Translations under genes and position numbers: made by a program | In this document: positions 8,743 to 17,506 of the stretch, one piece after another | How positions within the stretch are numbered: the stretch's first letter is position 1 | Layout: each line of letters opens with the position of its first letter | The notes under the pieces: model-generated | Seen by the model: the letters and a program-made list of their open reading frames with translations, nothing else | Database searches by the model: none | What the model was told of the DNA's origin: nothing | Assembly: GCA_965260995.1 (NCBI GenBank) | Contig: CBDHCD010000003.1 | Coordinates: forward strand, 372,001-436,000 | DNA: 64,000 nt | Reading direction: 5' to 3' | DNA from: JBBROS01 sp965260995 | GTDB taxonomy: Bacteria; Pseudomonadota; Alphaproteobacteria; Acetobacterales; Acetobacteraceae

Positions 8743-11372
8743 CCCGGAACCATCTCAATCTCGTAGCACTCGACCATATCGCCTTCGCGCAGGTCGTTGA
8801 ACCCGGCGAAGCTCAACCCGCACTCGTAGCCGCGCGCCACTTCCCGCACGTCGTCCTTGAACCGCTTCAACTGGCTCAGGTTGCCGGTGTGGACCACGAC
8901 GCCGTCCCGCAGCAGCCGCACGCCGGCCCCTCGCTTGACCAGGCCTTCGGTGATCATGCAGCCCGCGACCTTGCCGGTCTTGGTGATGTCGAACACCTTG
9001 CGCACCTCGGCGTAGCCCAGGAAGTGTTCGCGCGCCTTGGGCGCCACCTTGCCGCGGACCAGCTTCTCGATGTCGTCGGCCACGTCGTAGATGATCGAGT
9101 AGTAACGGATGTCGACGCCGTCCCGCTGTGCCATCTCCCGCGCCTGGCTGGTGGCCCGCACGTTAAACGCCGCGATCACGCCGTCGCTGGCCCGGGCAAG
9201 TTGCACGTCGCTCTCGGTGATCTGTCCCACGGCCGCGTTCAGCACCCGGACCCGCACTTCCTCGTGCGCCAGCTTGAGCACCGTCGCCTGGATCGCCTCC
9301 GCGCTGCCTTGCACGTCGGCCTTGATCAGGATCGCCACCTCCTTCTGCTCGCCCGCCACGATCCGGGCCAGCATTTCGTCGAGCGTGCCGCGCGCCGCCG
9401 TGGCCCCCGCCGCGGCCCGGTCCCGCAGCTTGCGCTGACGGAACTCGCTGATCTCGCGCGCCCGCACCTCGTCATCGACGGCCACGAACGGCTCGCCGGC
9501 GGACGGCGCGCTCGACAGCCCGAGGATCTCGACCGGGACCGAAGGCCCAGCCTGCTTCACCTGCTTGGCCTTGTTGTCCAGCATCGCCCGCACCCGGCCC
9601 CACTCGGCCCCGGCCACCACGATGTCGCCCTGGCGCAACGTCCCCTTCTGCACGAGCACCGTCGCCACCGGCCCACGCCCGCGGTCCAGCCGGCTCTCGA
9701 TCACGCTGCCCTCGGCCGCACGGTCCGGGTTGGCGCGCAGGTCGAGGATCTCGGCCTGCAACATGATCGCTTCCTCAAGCGCGTCGAGTCCGGTGCGCTT
9801 GATCGCCGACACCTCGACATCTTGCGTGTCGCCGCCCATCGCCTCCACCACGATCTCGTGGCTCAGCAGCTCCTGCCGCACCCGATCCGGGTTGGCATCA
9901 GGTCGGTCCATCTTGTTGATGGCGACGATGATCGGCGCATCCGCTGCCTTGGCGTGACGGATCGCCTCGATCGTCTGCGGCATCACCCCGTCGTCGGCCG
10001 CCACCACCAGCACCACGATGTCGGTCACGGACGCGCCCCGGCTCCGCATGGCGGTGAACGCCTCGTGGCCCGGCGTATCGATAAAGGTGATCTTGTTGCT
10101 GGATTTCGTCTCCACCTGATAGGCGCCGATGTGCTGGGTGATACCGCCCGCCTCGGCACCGGCCACGTCGGTGCTGCGCAAGGCGTCGAGCAGGCTGGTC
10201 TTGCCGTGGTCGACGTGCCCCATGATCGTCACCACCGGCGCGCGCGGCAGCAACTCGGTATCCACGTCCACCTCGCCGTCGATGCCGAGCTCGACGTCGC
10301 TTTCGCTGACCCGGCGGGCCCGATGCCCGAAATCCTGCACGACGACCTCGGCCGTGTCAGCGTCGATCGACTGCGCCGGCGTCGCCATCACGCCCATCTT
10401 CATCAACGCCTTGATCACCTCCGGCATCCGCGCCGCCATGCGGTTGGCCAGCTCCTGGACCGTGATCGTCTCCGGCAACACGACGTCGCGCACCACCTTC
10501 ATCTGATCGCTGCGCAGCATTTCAAGCTCGGCCTGACGACGCTCCCGCTCCCGCTGGCGGCGCACGGACGCCAGGCTGCGGCTCTTCTCGTCCTCGCCCT
10601 CCATCGCCGCTTGCACGTCGATCCGCCCAGCGCGCCGGCTGTCACCGGCCTTTTTGACAACGGGAAGAACCGGCTTGCGGCCGGGTGCCACGATGCCGGG
10701 GCGCCGTCGCGGCGCGTCGTCTTCCTCACCGGGCCGGGTTGGCTTGAGACGCAAGATCTCGTTCGGCGCTCCGGGTACGACGGGACGCCGCGCTTCCTCG
10801 GCCGACTTCGGCGCGACCGCCGGGGCCGCAGCGCTCCCGGCTGCCGATACGGTGGCAGGAGTCTGTTGCGCCGCGGTTTCCGCGGCGGCACGCGCGACCG
10901 CCTCAGCTTTGTCACGCTCCGCGGCTTCCGCCGCCTGACGCGCTTCCTCCTCCGCCGCCCGGCGCGCTTCGTCCTCGCGACGGCGCGCTTCCTCGGCGGC
11001 GGAAAGGATTGAGATCTTCTCTTGCTCGCGTCGCTCGACCTCGCGCTGAGCGGCTTCGCGTTGCTGCTCGGCCAGCACGCGCTGACGCACCGCGACCTCG
11101 GTGGCAGTCAGCGCCCGCGCCGGACCAGCGGGCGGGCGGGCCGAGACGCCGGGCTTGGCTGTGCCAGCCGGCGACGGAGCCGCCACTGCGGGTACTGGGG
11201 CCGCAACCGGCGCGCGCTTCTTGCGCACCTCGACCTGCACCACCTTGGTGCGCCCGTGGCTGAAACTCTGCCGCACGGACCCGGCGTCCACGGTGCGGCC
11301 CAGTTCGAGCCGTCCGGCCGGGCGCAGCGACAGCCTGCCCTTGCCTTCTTCCTGGTTCTTGTTATCGCTCAT
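8739..11372 (-). CDS. infB: Translation initiation factor IF-2
   Basis: The product is 877 residues from ATG 11372; a TTG codon directly precedes it. An IF2 N-terminal module is followed by a long Ala/Glu/Arg-rich coiled-coil (about residues 90-180) and a second IF2_N module. The G domain has GHVDHGKTSLLDAL (G1), DTPGHEAFTAMR (G3) and NKMDRPDA (G4). Domains II to IV end in EMVPG. IF-2 delivers fMet-tRNA to the 30S subunit. It sits 13 bp after the ylxR-like gene. Confidence 0.98.
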   Translation of the reverse strand: MSDNKNQEEGKGRLSLRPAGRLELGRTVDAGSVRQSFSHGRTKVVQVEVRKKRAPVAAPVPAVAAPSPAGTAKPGVSARPPAGPARALTATEVAVRQRVLAEQQREAAQREVERREQEKISILSAAEEARRREDEARRAAEEEARQAAEAAERDKAEAVARAAAETAAQQTPATVSAAGSAAAPAVAPKSAEEARRPVVPGAPNEILRLKPTRPGEEDDAPRRRPGIVAPGRKPVLPVVKKAGDSRRAGRIDVQAAMEGEDEKSRSLASVRRQRERERRQAELEMLRSDQMKVVRDVVLPETITVQELANRMAARMPEVIKALMKMGVMATPAQSIDADTAEVVVQDFGHRARRVSESDVELGIDGEVDVDTELLPRAPVVTIMGHVDHGKTSLLDALRSTDVAGAEAGGITQHIGAYQVETKSSNKITFIDTPGHEAFTAMRSRGASVTDIVVLVVAADDGVMPQTIEAIRHAKAADAPIIVAINKMDRPDANPDRVRQELLSHEIVVEAMGGDTQDVEVSAIKRTGLDALEEAIMLQAEILDLRANPDRAAEGSVIESRLDRGRGPVATVLVQKGTLRQGDIVVAGAEWGRVRAMLDNKAKQVKQAGPSVPVEILGLSSAPSAGEPFVAVDDEVRAREISEFRQRKLRDRAAAGATAARGTLDEMLARIVAGEQKEVAILIKADVQGSAEAIQATVLKLAHEEVRVRVLNAAVGQITESDVQLARASDGVIAAFNVRATSQAREMAQRDGVDIRYYSIIYDVADDIEKLVRGKVAPKAREHFLGYAEVRKVFDITKTGKVAGCMITEGLVKRGAGVRLLRDGVVVHTGNLSQLKRFKDDVREVARGYECGLSFAGFNDLREGDMVECYEIEMVPG

Positions 11373-11387
11373 CAACCGCCTGTCCCA

Positions 11388-12020
11388 TCAACCGTGCTGC
11401 CCGGCAACGCCAGCCAGCCGTTCCGTCTCTATCGCGAGCGCCTCGGCCAACCGACCCGGCGCTACCACCACATGCACCACATGGTCACGGCCGAACACCG
11501 CTCCCAGGGCTTGAGCGGACAACGGTGTCGCCACCGGCACATCCCTGGCCCCGCTCAGGAACCGCGTCCGCTCATCCAGACTGCCATCTCCCGCCTGTAT
11601 CACGAGGCGACCCTTGCCGGTTTGGAGCCATTCACGCGCCCGTTGAAAGCCGCATACCGTCTGTCCGGCGCGCCGGGCCAGCCCCAGCAATTCCGTCACT
11701 CGCCGCACCAGGCCGGCCTCGATCATGCCAGTCAGGTCCGCAGGTATCGAGACTGAACCCCTCGCCGCCCTGGTCAAAGCGCCTCGGGTGCGGCCGTTTT
11801 CTAGCACATCTCGCCGCGCACTCAACCAAATTCCCCGTCCTGGCAGCTTTGCCCAGAGGTCAGGCACCAATGCACGATCAGGGCCCACAACGAAGCGCAG
11901 CATCCGCGCCCGTTCTCCCTGCTCGCGCGTCGCCACGCATCGGCGGAACGGGCCTGTCTCCGGCTCGTCGTCCGTATCGGGGGCGGGAAGGGAGGCGCTA
12001 ACGCTGCTCACCCGCGGCAC
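11388..12020 (-). CDS. YlxR (DUF448) RNA-binding domain fused to an L7Ae-like domain
   Basis: The product is 210 residues. An N-terminal YlxR domain (about 20-95) contains RRCVATREQGERARMLRFV and the GRGIWLSARRD signature. It is followed by an L7Ae/YlxQ-like RNA-binding domain (about 105-200) with LLGLARRAGQTVCGF. In Firmicutes these are two separate genes (ylxR, ylxQ); in alphaproteobacteria the fusion is usual. The start is GTG 12020, overlapping the nusA 3' end by 23 bp, with an alternative GTG at 12011. It is probably a nucleoid or RNA-associated operon factor. Confidence 0.88.
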   Translation of the reverse strand: MPRVSSVSASLPAPDTDDEPETGPFRRCVATREQGERARMLRFVVGPDRALVPDLWAKLPGRGIWLSARRDVLENGRTRGALTRAARGSVSIPADLTGMIEAGLVRRVTELLGLARRAGQTVCGFQRAREWLQTGKGRLVIQAGDGSLDERTRFLSGARDVPVATPLSAQALGAVFGRDHVVHVVVAPGRLAEALAIETERLAGVAGQHG

Positions 12021-13548
12021 CGTCCTCCGCGACCGGAGTTGCCGCCTCGTCGCTCTCGAACCAGTGCGCCCGCGCCGCCATGATGACCTCGTTCGCGGTG
12101 TCCTCGTCCATCGCCTCGGTGCCGACGATCTCCACCAGCTCGTCCGACGCGAGGTCGGCCAGGTCGTCGAGCGACTTCACGCCCTTCTCGCCCAAGGCCA
12201 CCAGCATCGACGGCGTCAGTACCTCCATCGCCGCGATCTCGTCCGTCACGCCGAGCGTGAGCCGCTTCTCGGTCAGCTCCTCGTTGCGGCGGTCCAGGAA
12301 CATCTGGCCGCGCCGGATCAGCTCGTCGGCGATCCCTTCGTCGAAACCCTCGATGTCGGCCAGCTCGTCGGGCGGCGTGTAGGCCAGCTCCTCGATGGTG
12401 GTGAACCCTTCCGTGACCAGCAAGCCGGCGATCACGTCGTCCACGTCCAGCGCCTCGACGAACAATCCGGTGCGGCGGCGGAACTCCTCCTGCCGGCGCT
12501 CGCTCTCCTCCGCCTCGGTCAGGATGTCGATGTCCCAACGGGTCAATTGGCTCGCCAGCCGCACGTTCTGCCCGCGCCGCCCGATGGCCAGGCTCAGTTG
12601 CTCGTCCGGCACCACCACCTCGACGCGGCCGGCCTCCTCGTCCATCACGACTTTCGTCACCTCGGCCGGCGCCAAGGCGTTCACCACGAAGGTCGCGTGC
12701 TGCGACGACCACGGGATAATGTCGATCTTCTCGCCTTGAAGCTCCTGCACCACCGCCTGCACCCGGCTGCCCCTGACGCCGACGCAGGCGCCGACCGGAT
12801 CGATGCTCTGGTCTCGGCTGATCACCGCCATCTTGGCCCGAGAGCCGGGATCGCGCGCCACGGCCTTGATCTCGATGATGCCGTCGTAGATCTCCGGCAC
12901 CTCCTGCGCGAACAGCTTCGCCAGGAACGCCGGATGCGTCCGGCTGAGGAAGATCTGCGGCCCCCGCTGCTCCTCGCGCACGTCGTAGATGTAAGCCCGC
13001 ACCCGATCGCCGTTGCGGAAACTCTCGCGCGGGATCAGCTCGTCACGCCGCAGCAGCGCCTCCGCCCGGCCCAGCTCCACCATCAAGTTGCCGTACTCGG
13101 TCCGCTTCACCACGCCGTTGAGGATCTCCCCCACCCGGTCCTTGAACTCGTCATACTGCTTCTTGCGCTCGTACTCGCGCACCCGCTGCACGATCACCTG
13201 CTTGGCCGTTTGCGCCGCGATTCGCCCGAAATCAATCGGCGGCAGCGGATCGACGATGTGCTGCCCCAATTGGATGTCGGGCTGGAACTTGCGCGCGATG
13301 TGAAGCGGGATTTGGGTTTCGTCGTTCTCGACCGTCTCGACCGCCTCGGTCCAGCGGGTCAGCCGCACGTCGCCCGTCTTCTTGTCGATCGTGGCCCGGA
13401 TGTCCTTCTCGTGCCCGTACTTGGCCCGGCCGGCCTTCTGAATGGCCTGCTCCATCGCTTCCAGCACTTCGTCGCGCTCAATGGCTTTCTCCCGCGCGAC
13501 CGCGTCGGCCACCAGCAGGAGTTCAGGGCGGGAGACAGAGGTGTCCAT
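11998..13548 (-). CDS. nusA: Transcription termination/antitermination factor NusA
   Basis: The product is 516 residues: an N-terminal RNAP-binding domain, an S1 domain (about 135-200), two KH domains (DPVGACVGVRGSRVQAVV and a second with IGRRGQNVRLA) and two C-terminal acidic repeats. Such repeats bind alphaCTD and lambda N in E. coli. NusA controls pausing and termination. It is 9 bp downstream of rimP, and a hairpin-plus-U tract in the operon leader is a plausible autoregulatory target. Confidence 0.97.
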   Translation of the reverse strand: MDTSVSRPELLLVADAVAREKAIERDEVLEAMEQAIQKAGRAKYGHEKDIRATIDKKTGDVRLTRWTEAVETVENDETQIPLHIARKFQPDIQLGQHIVDPLPPIDFGRIAAQTAKQVIVQRVREYERKKQYDEFKDRVGEILNGVVKRTEYGNLMVELGRAEALLRRDELIPRESFRNGDRVRAYIYDVREEQRGPQIFLSRTHPAFLAKLFAQEVPEIYDGIIEIKAVARDPGSRAKMAVISRDQSIDPVGACVGVRGSRVQAVVQELQGEKIDIIPWSSQHATFVVNALAPAEVTKVVMDEEAGRVEVVVPDEQLSLAIGRRGQNVRLASQLTRWDIDILTEAEESERRQEEFRRRTGLFVEALDVDDVIAGLLVTEGFTTIEELAYTPPDELADIEGFDEGIADELIRRGQMFLDRRNEELTEKRLTLGVTDEIAAMEVLTPSMLVALGEKGVKSLDDLADLASDELVEIVGTEAMDEDTANEVIMAARAHWFESDEAATPVAEDGAAGEQR

Positions 13549-13557
13549 GTCGTGCTC

Positions 13558-14115
13558 CTAATTCGGCGCAGTTTGCGTGGTCGTGGCGGCGATCAGCGCG
13601 TCGGTCAGCAACAGCTTGGCCCGGCGCACATCGTCGAGCGGCAACGAGACGTCGCTCCCGTCCTCAAGGCGCAGCCGCCCCACGCCTTCGTCGGCGCCCA
13701 GCACCGTCCCGGTGAACCGGCGGCGTCCGTCAACCGGCATGTTCATCTCGACCCTGGCCGCGTGGCCCGCGAACCGCACCCAATCCTTCGGTCGCGTCAG
13801 CGGACGGTCAATCCCGGCGCTGCTGACCTCGAGCGTCCAAGCGCCGGGCAATGGATCGTCCACATCGAGCACGGCGCCGATCGCGTGCGTGATCCGCTCG
13901 CAATCCTCGACCGAGATCTGCTGGCCGTCGGCCCGGTCCGCCATCACCTGCACCGTCGGCCGCTCCCGCCCGAGCACCAACACGCGCACCAGCTCGTAGC
14001 CGAGCCCTTCCAGCGTCGGGCCGATCGCACGCCCGATCCGACCTTCGAGGCCGGGGTGACCGGGTTCGGCGATGGACGGGTCAGCGGCGCTCTTCGTGGT
14101 TCCGGGACGGGCCAT
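13558..14115 (-). CDS. rimP: Ribosome maturation factor RimP
   Basis: The product is 185 residues from ATG 14115 (MARPGTTKS). It has the RimP N-terminal domain with YELVRVLVLGRERPTVQVM and the conserved CERITHAIGAVLDVDDPLPG segment. The C-terminal SH3-like domain shows LEDGSDVSLPLDDVRRAKLL. RimP assists 30S maturation. An in-frame ATG at 14169 is less likely because it lies at or before the inferred transcription start and would be read through a terminator-like hairpin. It heads the operon that runs to pnp. Confidence 0.94.
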   Translation of the reverse strand: MARPGTTKSAADPSIAEPGHPGLEGRIGRAIGPTLEGLGYELVRVLVLGRERPTVQVMADRADGQQISVEDCERITHAIGAVLDVDDPLPGAWTLEVSSAGIDRPLTRPKDWVRFAGHAARVEMNMPVDGRRRFTGTVLGADEGVGRLRLEDGSDVSLPLDDVRRAKLLLTDALIAATTTQTAPN

Positions 14116-14126
14116 GAGGGAAGTCC

Positions 14127-14157
14127 AAAACAGAAAAGGCGGCCCGCGAAGGCCACC
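14127..14157 (-). terminator. Intrinsic terminator/attenuator immediately upstream of rimP
   Basis: On the minus strand an 8-bp G/C-rich stem (14157-14150 paired with 14145-14138, two G-U pairs) with a UCGC tetraloop is followed by TTTTCTGTTTT. This is a good Rho-independent terminator. It ends 12 nt before the rimP ATG. It either terminates the upstream acyltransferase transcript or attenuates the rimP-nusA-infB operon; if the -10-like element at 14175-14180 is used, it lies in the leader. Confidence 0.7.
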
Positions 14158-14174
14158 TCCATTTAGCATCGGAG

Positions 14175-14202
14175 ATCATAGAAGGACATTGACTTAAGCT
14201 AA
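14175..14202 (-). promoter_or_regulatory. Possible sigma70-type promoter for rimP operon
   Basis: On the minus strand TTAGCT is followed after 16 bp by TATGAT, overlapping the stop of the acyltransferase gene. The -10 is good and the -35 is weak. Transcription would start near 14168, upstream of the terminator-like hairpin. Confidence 0.3.
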
Positions 14203-15347
14203 CGCGACCGATCCTGCAAGGGAGGCTTGATCCCGCCCACTCGCCGCTCGGCCCCGGTCCGCGCCAGCGCCGCCTCTCCCGCTGCCCGCAGCAGCCGGCG
14301 CCCCGGCGCTTCGATCAGCCGATGCGCCGCGCCAGCCAGCAGGGCCGTGCTGATCGCGTAAACGGCGACGGTGAGCGGCAACGGTCCCCACTCGAGCGGG
14401 GCATGCGTCAGCATGGCGAGGTGGATCAGGTAGATCGAATACGACAGCACGCCCAACGTATGAAGCGGCCGGACTGCCAAGGCGCGGACGACCGGCCCGC
14501 GCCCGTGGTGCATGCCCAGCACGATCAACGGCAGCAGCGGATAGATCAGCACATCGCCCACCCTGGCCAGTGCCAGTCCGACGAACACGGCCAGGGCCAG
14601 CGGCCCCGTTGCCGGATGACCCACCAGCCGCCGCACCGCACCGACGCCTTCGATGCGCCAGGCCAGCATCCCGAGGGTGAAGCCGGACAAGCAGCGCAGC
14701 ACCGGGAGCAAGCTGTAGTTGAAGTAGATGTCGAGCTCCCCCCGGCGCACCGGTCCGATCGCCGGCCCCGCCCGCACGCACACCGCCACGCCGACAGCGA
14801 CCCCGGCCAAGCAGAGCCACGGTCCCACCCGGCCGCGCAGCGCCACCAAGGCAAGGCCGGGGAAAACGGCGTAGGCCACCAGCTCCGTGCTGATCGACCA
14901 GGATGGCGGGTTGATCGAAGCGCCATGTCCCCAGGCCTGCACCAAGGCCGCGTTCATCAGCACCACCTTGGGCGTCGCCGCGTGATACGAGGAGCCGAGG
15001 CCGAACACCACGAGCACGAGCAGCACGGCGGCATGCAGCGGCCATATCCGCGCCACTCGGCGGAACAGGAAGCGGACGATCTCTCGTTTCCCGCTGTTCA
15101 AGCCCCTGGCGAACCACCTGCCGTATGCCATCGACAGGACGAAGCCGCTCAGGACGAAGAACAGGTCGACCCCCAGATAGCCCTTCTGCAGCAGCCCCCA
15201 CCAGACGGGCCTGTCCGCCGCCGACGCGACATGCCAGCCGAAATGCAGGTGGAGGTGATGCGCCACGACCAGCGCGGCGGCGAGGCCGCGCAGTCCGGTC
15301 AGCGCCCGGCTCTCGGCGCCTCCGTCCGCGAGGTCGTCTGCCGCCAT
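14199..15347 (-). CDS. Acyltransferase 3 family membrane protein
   Basis: The product is 382 residues from ATG 15347. It has about ten hydrophobic segments and the family-3 acyltransferase hallmarks: ALTGLRGLAAALVVAHHLHLH at the N-terminus (catalytic-type His within HH), LGVDLFFVLSGFVLS and NPPSWSISTELVAYAVFP. Such enzymes O-acylate surface sugars or lipids in the inner membrane (OafA/ExoZ-like). The frame is open much further upstream (to 15776), but that stretch is antisense-like Gly/Ala/Arg sequence inside trmB and is not credible protein. It overlaps the trmB end by 49 bp on the same strand. The substrate is unknown; it could decorate the EPS made downstream. Confidence 0.85.
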   Translation of the reverse strand: MAADDLADGGAESRALTGLRGLAAALVVAHHLHLHFGWHVASAADRPVWWGLLQKGYLGVDLFFVLSGFVLSMAYGRWFARGLNSGKREIVRFLFRRVARIWPLHAAVLLVLVVFGLGSSYHAATPKVVLMNAALVQAWGHGASINPPSWSISTELVAYAVFPGLALVALRGRVGPWLCLAGVAVGVAVCVRAGPAIGPVRRGELDIYFNYSLLPVLRCLSGFTLGMLAWRIEGVGAVRRLVGHPATGPLALAVFVGLALARVGDVLIYPLLPLIVLGMHHGRGPVVRALAVRPLHTLGVLSYSIYLIHLAMLTHAPLEWGPLPLTVAVYAISTALLAGAAHRLIEAPGRRLLRAAGEAALARTGAERRVGGIKPPLQDRSR

Positions 15348-16147
15348 CGCTGGTCCGCCGCCTCCATGACACCCACGCCCTCGTCGACCGGAACCGACGT
15401 CCTCTCCAGCCGCCAATACAGCGGCGTGCGCCCGGCACGAAGCGCTTTCGCCTCGTAGCGCGTCGCAGGCCATCCCTCCGGGCGGGCCGCCACCGGGCTC
15501 TCGACGTGGAACAGCCCCTGCGCCGCCATCACCTCCGCCACCCAGGCCTGATACGACGGCTCGTCGCTGGCGATCCGCCACTCGCCACCGGGCTTGAGCA
15601 GCCGCGCCACCAGCGGAAGCTGGGTTGGATGGACGAAGCGCCGCTTGGCGTGCCGCGCCTTGGGCCAAGGGTCGGGGAACATCAGCGCCACCAGGTCGAG
15701 GCATCCCCCAGGCATCGCTCGCATCAACGGCCGCGCGTCGTCGTCCCACAAGCGCAGGTTGGCGGGCAGGGGACACGTCTGCGGGTCGGCCCCGGCCGGC
15801 ACGAGGCGGGACAGCAGGGAGCAGATCCCGTTCTCGAACACCTCGCAGGCGACGACGCCCAGGTCGGGCGACCCCGCCGCCAGCGCCGCCGCGTGCTCGC
15901 CGCCGCCGAAGCCGACCTCGAGCGCGAGGCGGGGCAGGGGGGTGACGAAGGCGAGGCCCGGATCGCTTGCCTGCTCCGGCCGCAGCCGCAGCCGCGGCAA
16001 CGCTCCGTCCAGCAGTTGCCGCTGGCGCGGCCGCAGCGCATGTCCGCGGAGACGTCCGTAGAGGCGCTCCGCAGGCGGCTTCGCGGGCGGGCGCGTCAGC
16101 GGTTGAACGCGCTCTTCAGCGCCGGCGCCAGGTCGGTGCGCTCCCAC
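15299..16147 (-). CDS. trmB: tRNA (guanine46-N7)-methyltransferase
   Basis: The product is 282 residues. The SAM-binding motif LEVGFGGGEHAAALA, the LMFPDPWPKARHAKRR signature and a C-terminal WRIASDEPSYQAWV segment identify TrmB, which makes m7G46 in the variable loop. It is longer than usual at both ends. The first ~25 residues overlap the metK 3' end (52 bp), and the last ~17 overlap the acyltransferase start. The N-terminal start may be downstream, but no better ATG precedes the conserved region. Confidence 0.93.
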   Translation of the reverse strand: MGAHRPGAGAEERVQPLTRPPAKPPAERLYGRLRGHALRPRQRQLLDGALPRLRLRPEQASDPGLAFVTPLPRLALEVGFGGGEHAAALAAGSPDLGVVACEVFENGICSLLSRLVPAGADPQTCPLPANLRLWDDDARPLMRAMPGGCLDLVALMFPDPWPKARHAKRRFVHPTQLPLVARLLKPGGEWRIASDEPSYQAWVAEVMAAQGLFHVESPVAARPEGWPATRYEAKALRAGRTPLYWRLERTSVPVDEGVGVMEAADQRWRQTTSRTEAPRAGR

Positions 16148-17286
16148 GTGAACGTGTCCCGGCCCTCGTGCGGCTCGCGGCCGAAATGCCCGTAGGCGGC
16201 GGTGGGCACGTAGATCGGCCGGTTCATCCGCAGGTGCTCGCGGATGCCGCGCGGGCTTAGGTTCATCAGGTCCCGCAGCACGCGCTCCAGCTTGGCCTCG
16301 TCCACGTCCTTCCCGGTCCCTTGCAGGTCAACGTAAACCGACAGCGGATGCGACACCCCGATCGCGTAGCTGATCTGGATGGTGCAGCGCTCGGCCAGCC
16401 CCGCCGCGACGACGTTCTTCGCCAGGTAGCGGCAGGCGTAGGCGGCGCTGCGGTCCACCTTAGTCGGGTCCTTGCCGCTGAACGCGCCGCCGCCGTGCGG
16501 GGCCGCCCCGCCGTAGGTGTCGACGATGATCTTGCGCCCGGTCAACCCGGCGTCCCCGTCCGGCCCGCCGATCTCGAACACGCCGGTCGGGTTGATGTGG
16601 AACTTCGTCTCCGACGTCACCCAACCCGTCGGCAGCGAGCTTTCCACCAACGGCCGCACGATGTCGTCGATCTGCGTGTCGGACATTCCCGGCTCATGCT
16701 GGGTCGAGACCACGACCGCGTCGGCCCCTACCGGCTTGCCGTCCGCGTACTTGACGGTGATCTGGCTTTTCGCGTCCGGCAGCAGCCCGGCGACCGATTT
16801 GTCCCCTGCCTTCCGCAACTCGCTCATCCGACGCAGGATCGTGTGCGCGTAGTAGAGCGGCGCTGGCATCAGCGCCGGGGTCTCGGTGCAAGCGAAGCCG
16901 AACATGATGCCTTGGTCGCCCGCGCCCTCGTCCTTGTTGCCGGCGCTGTCCACCCCCTTGGCGATGTCGGCGCTCTGCGCGTGCAGCAGGCACTCGATCT
17001 GCGTCGCATCCCTCCAGGTGAAGCCGGACTGGTCGTAGCCGATGTCCTTGATCGCCTCGCGCGCCTTGTGCATCAGCAGGTCCGGCGTCACGGACGCCGG
17101 GCCGCGCACCTCGCCGGCGATGACGACACGGTTGGTGGTGACCAACGTCTCGCACCCCACCCGGCTCTCGGGATCGGCCTCAAGGAAGGTATCCAGCACC
17201 GTGTCGCTGATGCGGTCGGCCACCTTGTCCGGATGGCCTTCGGACACGGATTCTGAGGTGAACAGGTACTCGCCCTTGTCGCGCAT
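16096..17286 (-). CDS. metK: S-adenosylmethionine synthetase
   Basis: The product is 396 residues from ATG 17286, which has an AGAGGAG Shine-Dalgarno. It contains SVSEGHPDKVADRISD (ATP-binding), GAGDQGIMFGFAC and GGGAFSGKDPTKVDRSAAY, the three MetK signatures. It makes SAM from ATP and methionine. It is translationally overlapped by trmB, a SAM user. A longer reading frame to 17436 exists but lacks conservation, and the Shine-Dalgarno settles the start. Confidence 0.98.
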   Translation of the reverse strand: MRDKGEYLFTSESVSEGHPDKVADRISDTVLDTFLEADPESRVGCETLVTTNRVVIAGEVRGPASVTPDLLMHKAREAIKDIGYDQSGFTWRDATQIECLLHAQSADIAKGVDSAGNKDEGAGDQGIMFGFACTETPALMPAPLYYAHTILRRMSELRKAGDKSVAGLLPDAKSQITVKYADGKPVGADAVVVSTQHEPGMSDTQIDDIVRPLVESSLPTGWVTSETKFHINPTGVFEIGGPDGDAGLTGRKIIVDTYGGAAPHGGGAFSGKDPTKVDRSAAYACRYLAKNVVAAGLAERCTIQISYAIGVSHPLSVYVDLQGTGKDVDEAKLERVLRDLMNLSPRGIREHLRMNRPIYVPTAAYGHFGREPHEGRDTFTWERTDLAPALKSAFNR

Positions 17287-17506
17287 GGATTTCTCCTCTT
17301 GTCGCGGCTGCATTGTCGGGGTGCGGCGTCGCGCTGTCTCGCGCGATCGGCCCGCCGCGCCGGCCGGATGCCGGGGCGGGCCGGGTTTGGCGGAAAGAAA
17401 ACGGGAGGTCAAGCCACAATCATGACGATGTTTCAACGAGATGGTGCAGTGAACAAAACACCGGCCCGAATCTCGTCGACCGGCACGCGCACGCGCCCCG
17501 ATCCGC
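17287..17506. other. dapB-metK intergenic/metK leader with 9-bp inverted repeat
   Basis: This is 220 bp without a gene. CGGCCCGCC at 17348-17356 pairs exactly with 17375-17383, giving a hairpin about 60 nt upstream of the metK ATG on the transcribed strand, with no U-run. I compared it by eye with SAM-II and SAM/SAH riboswitch consensus features and did not recognise one. The upstream half is comparatively AT-rich (17420-17460) and may hold the metK promoter. Confidence 0.4.

Noticed and set aside
8694..14166. Long plus-strand open frames opposite infB and nusA/rimP (772 and 813 codons)
   Set aside because: They are His/Arg/Leu-rich antisense shadows typical of GC-rich DNA. The minus-strand genes are clearly conserved.
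17287..17506. SAM-responsive riboswitch upstream of metK
   Set aside because: Compared by eye with SAM-II and SAM/SAH types, no conserved core was recognised. A covariance-model search would be decisive.
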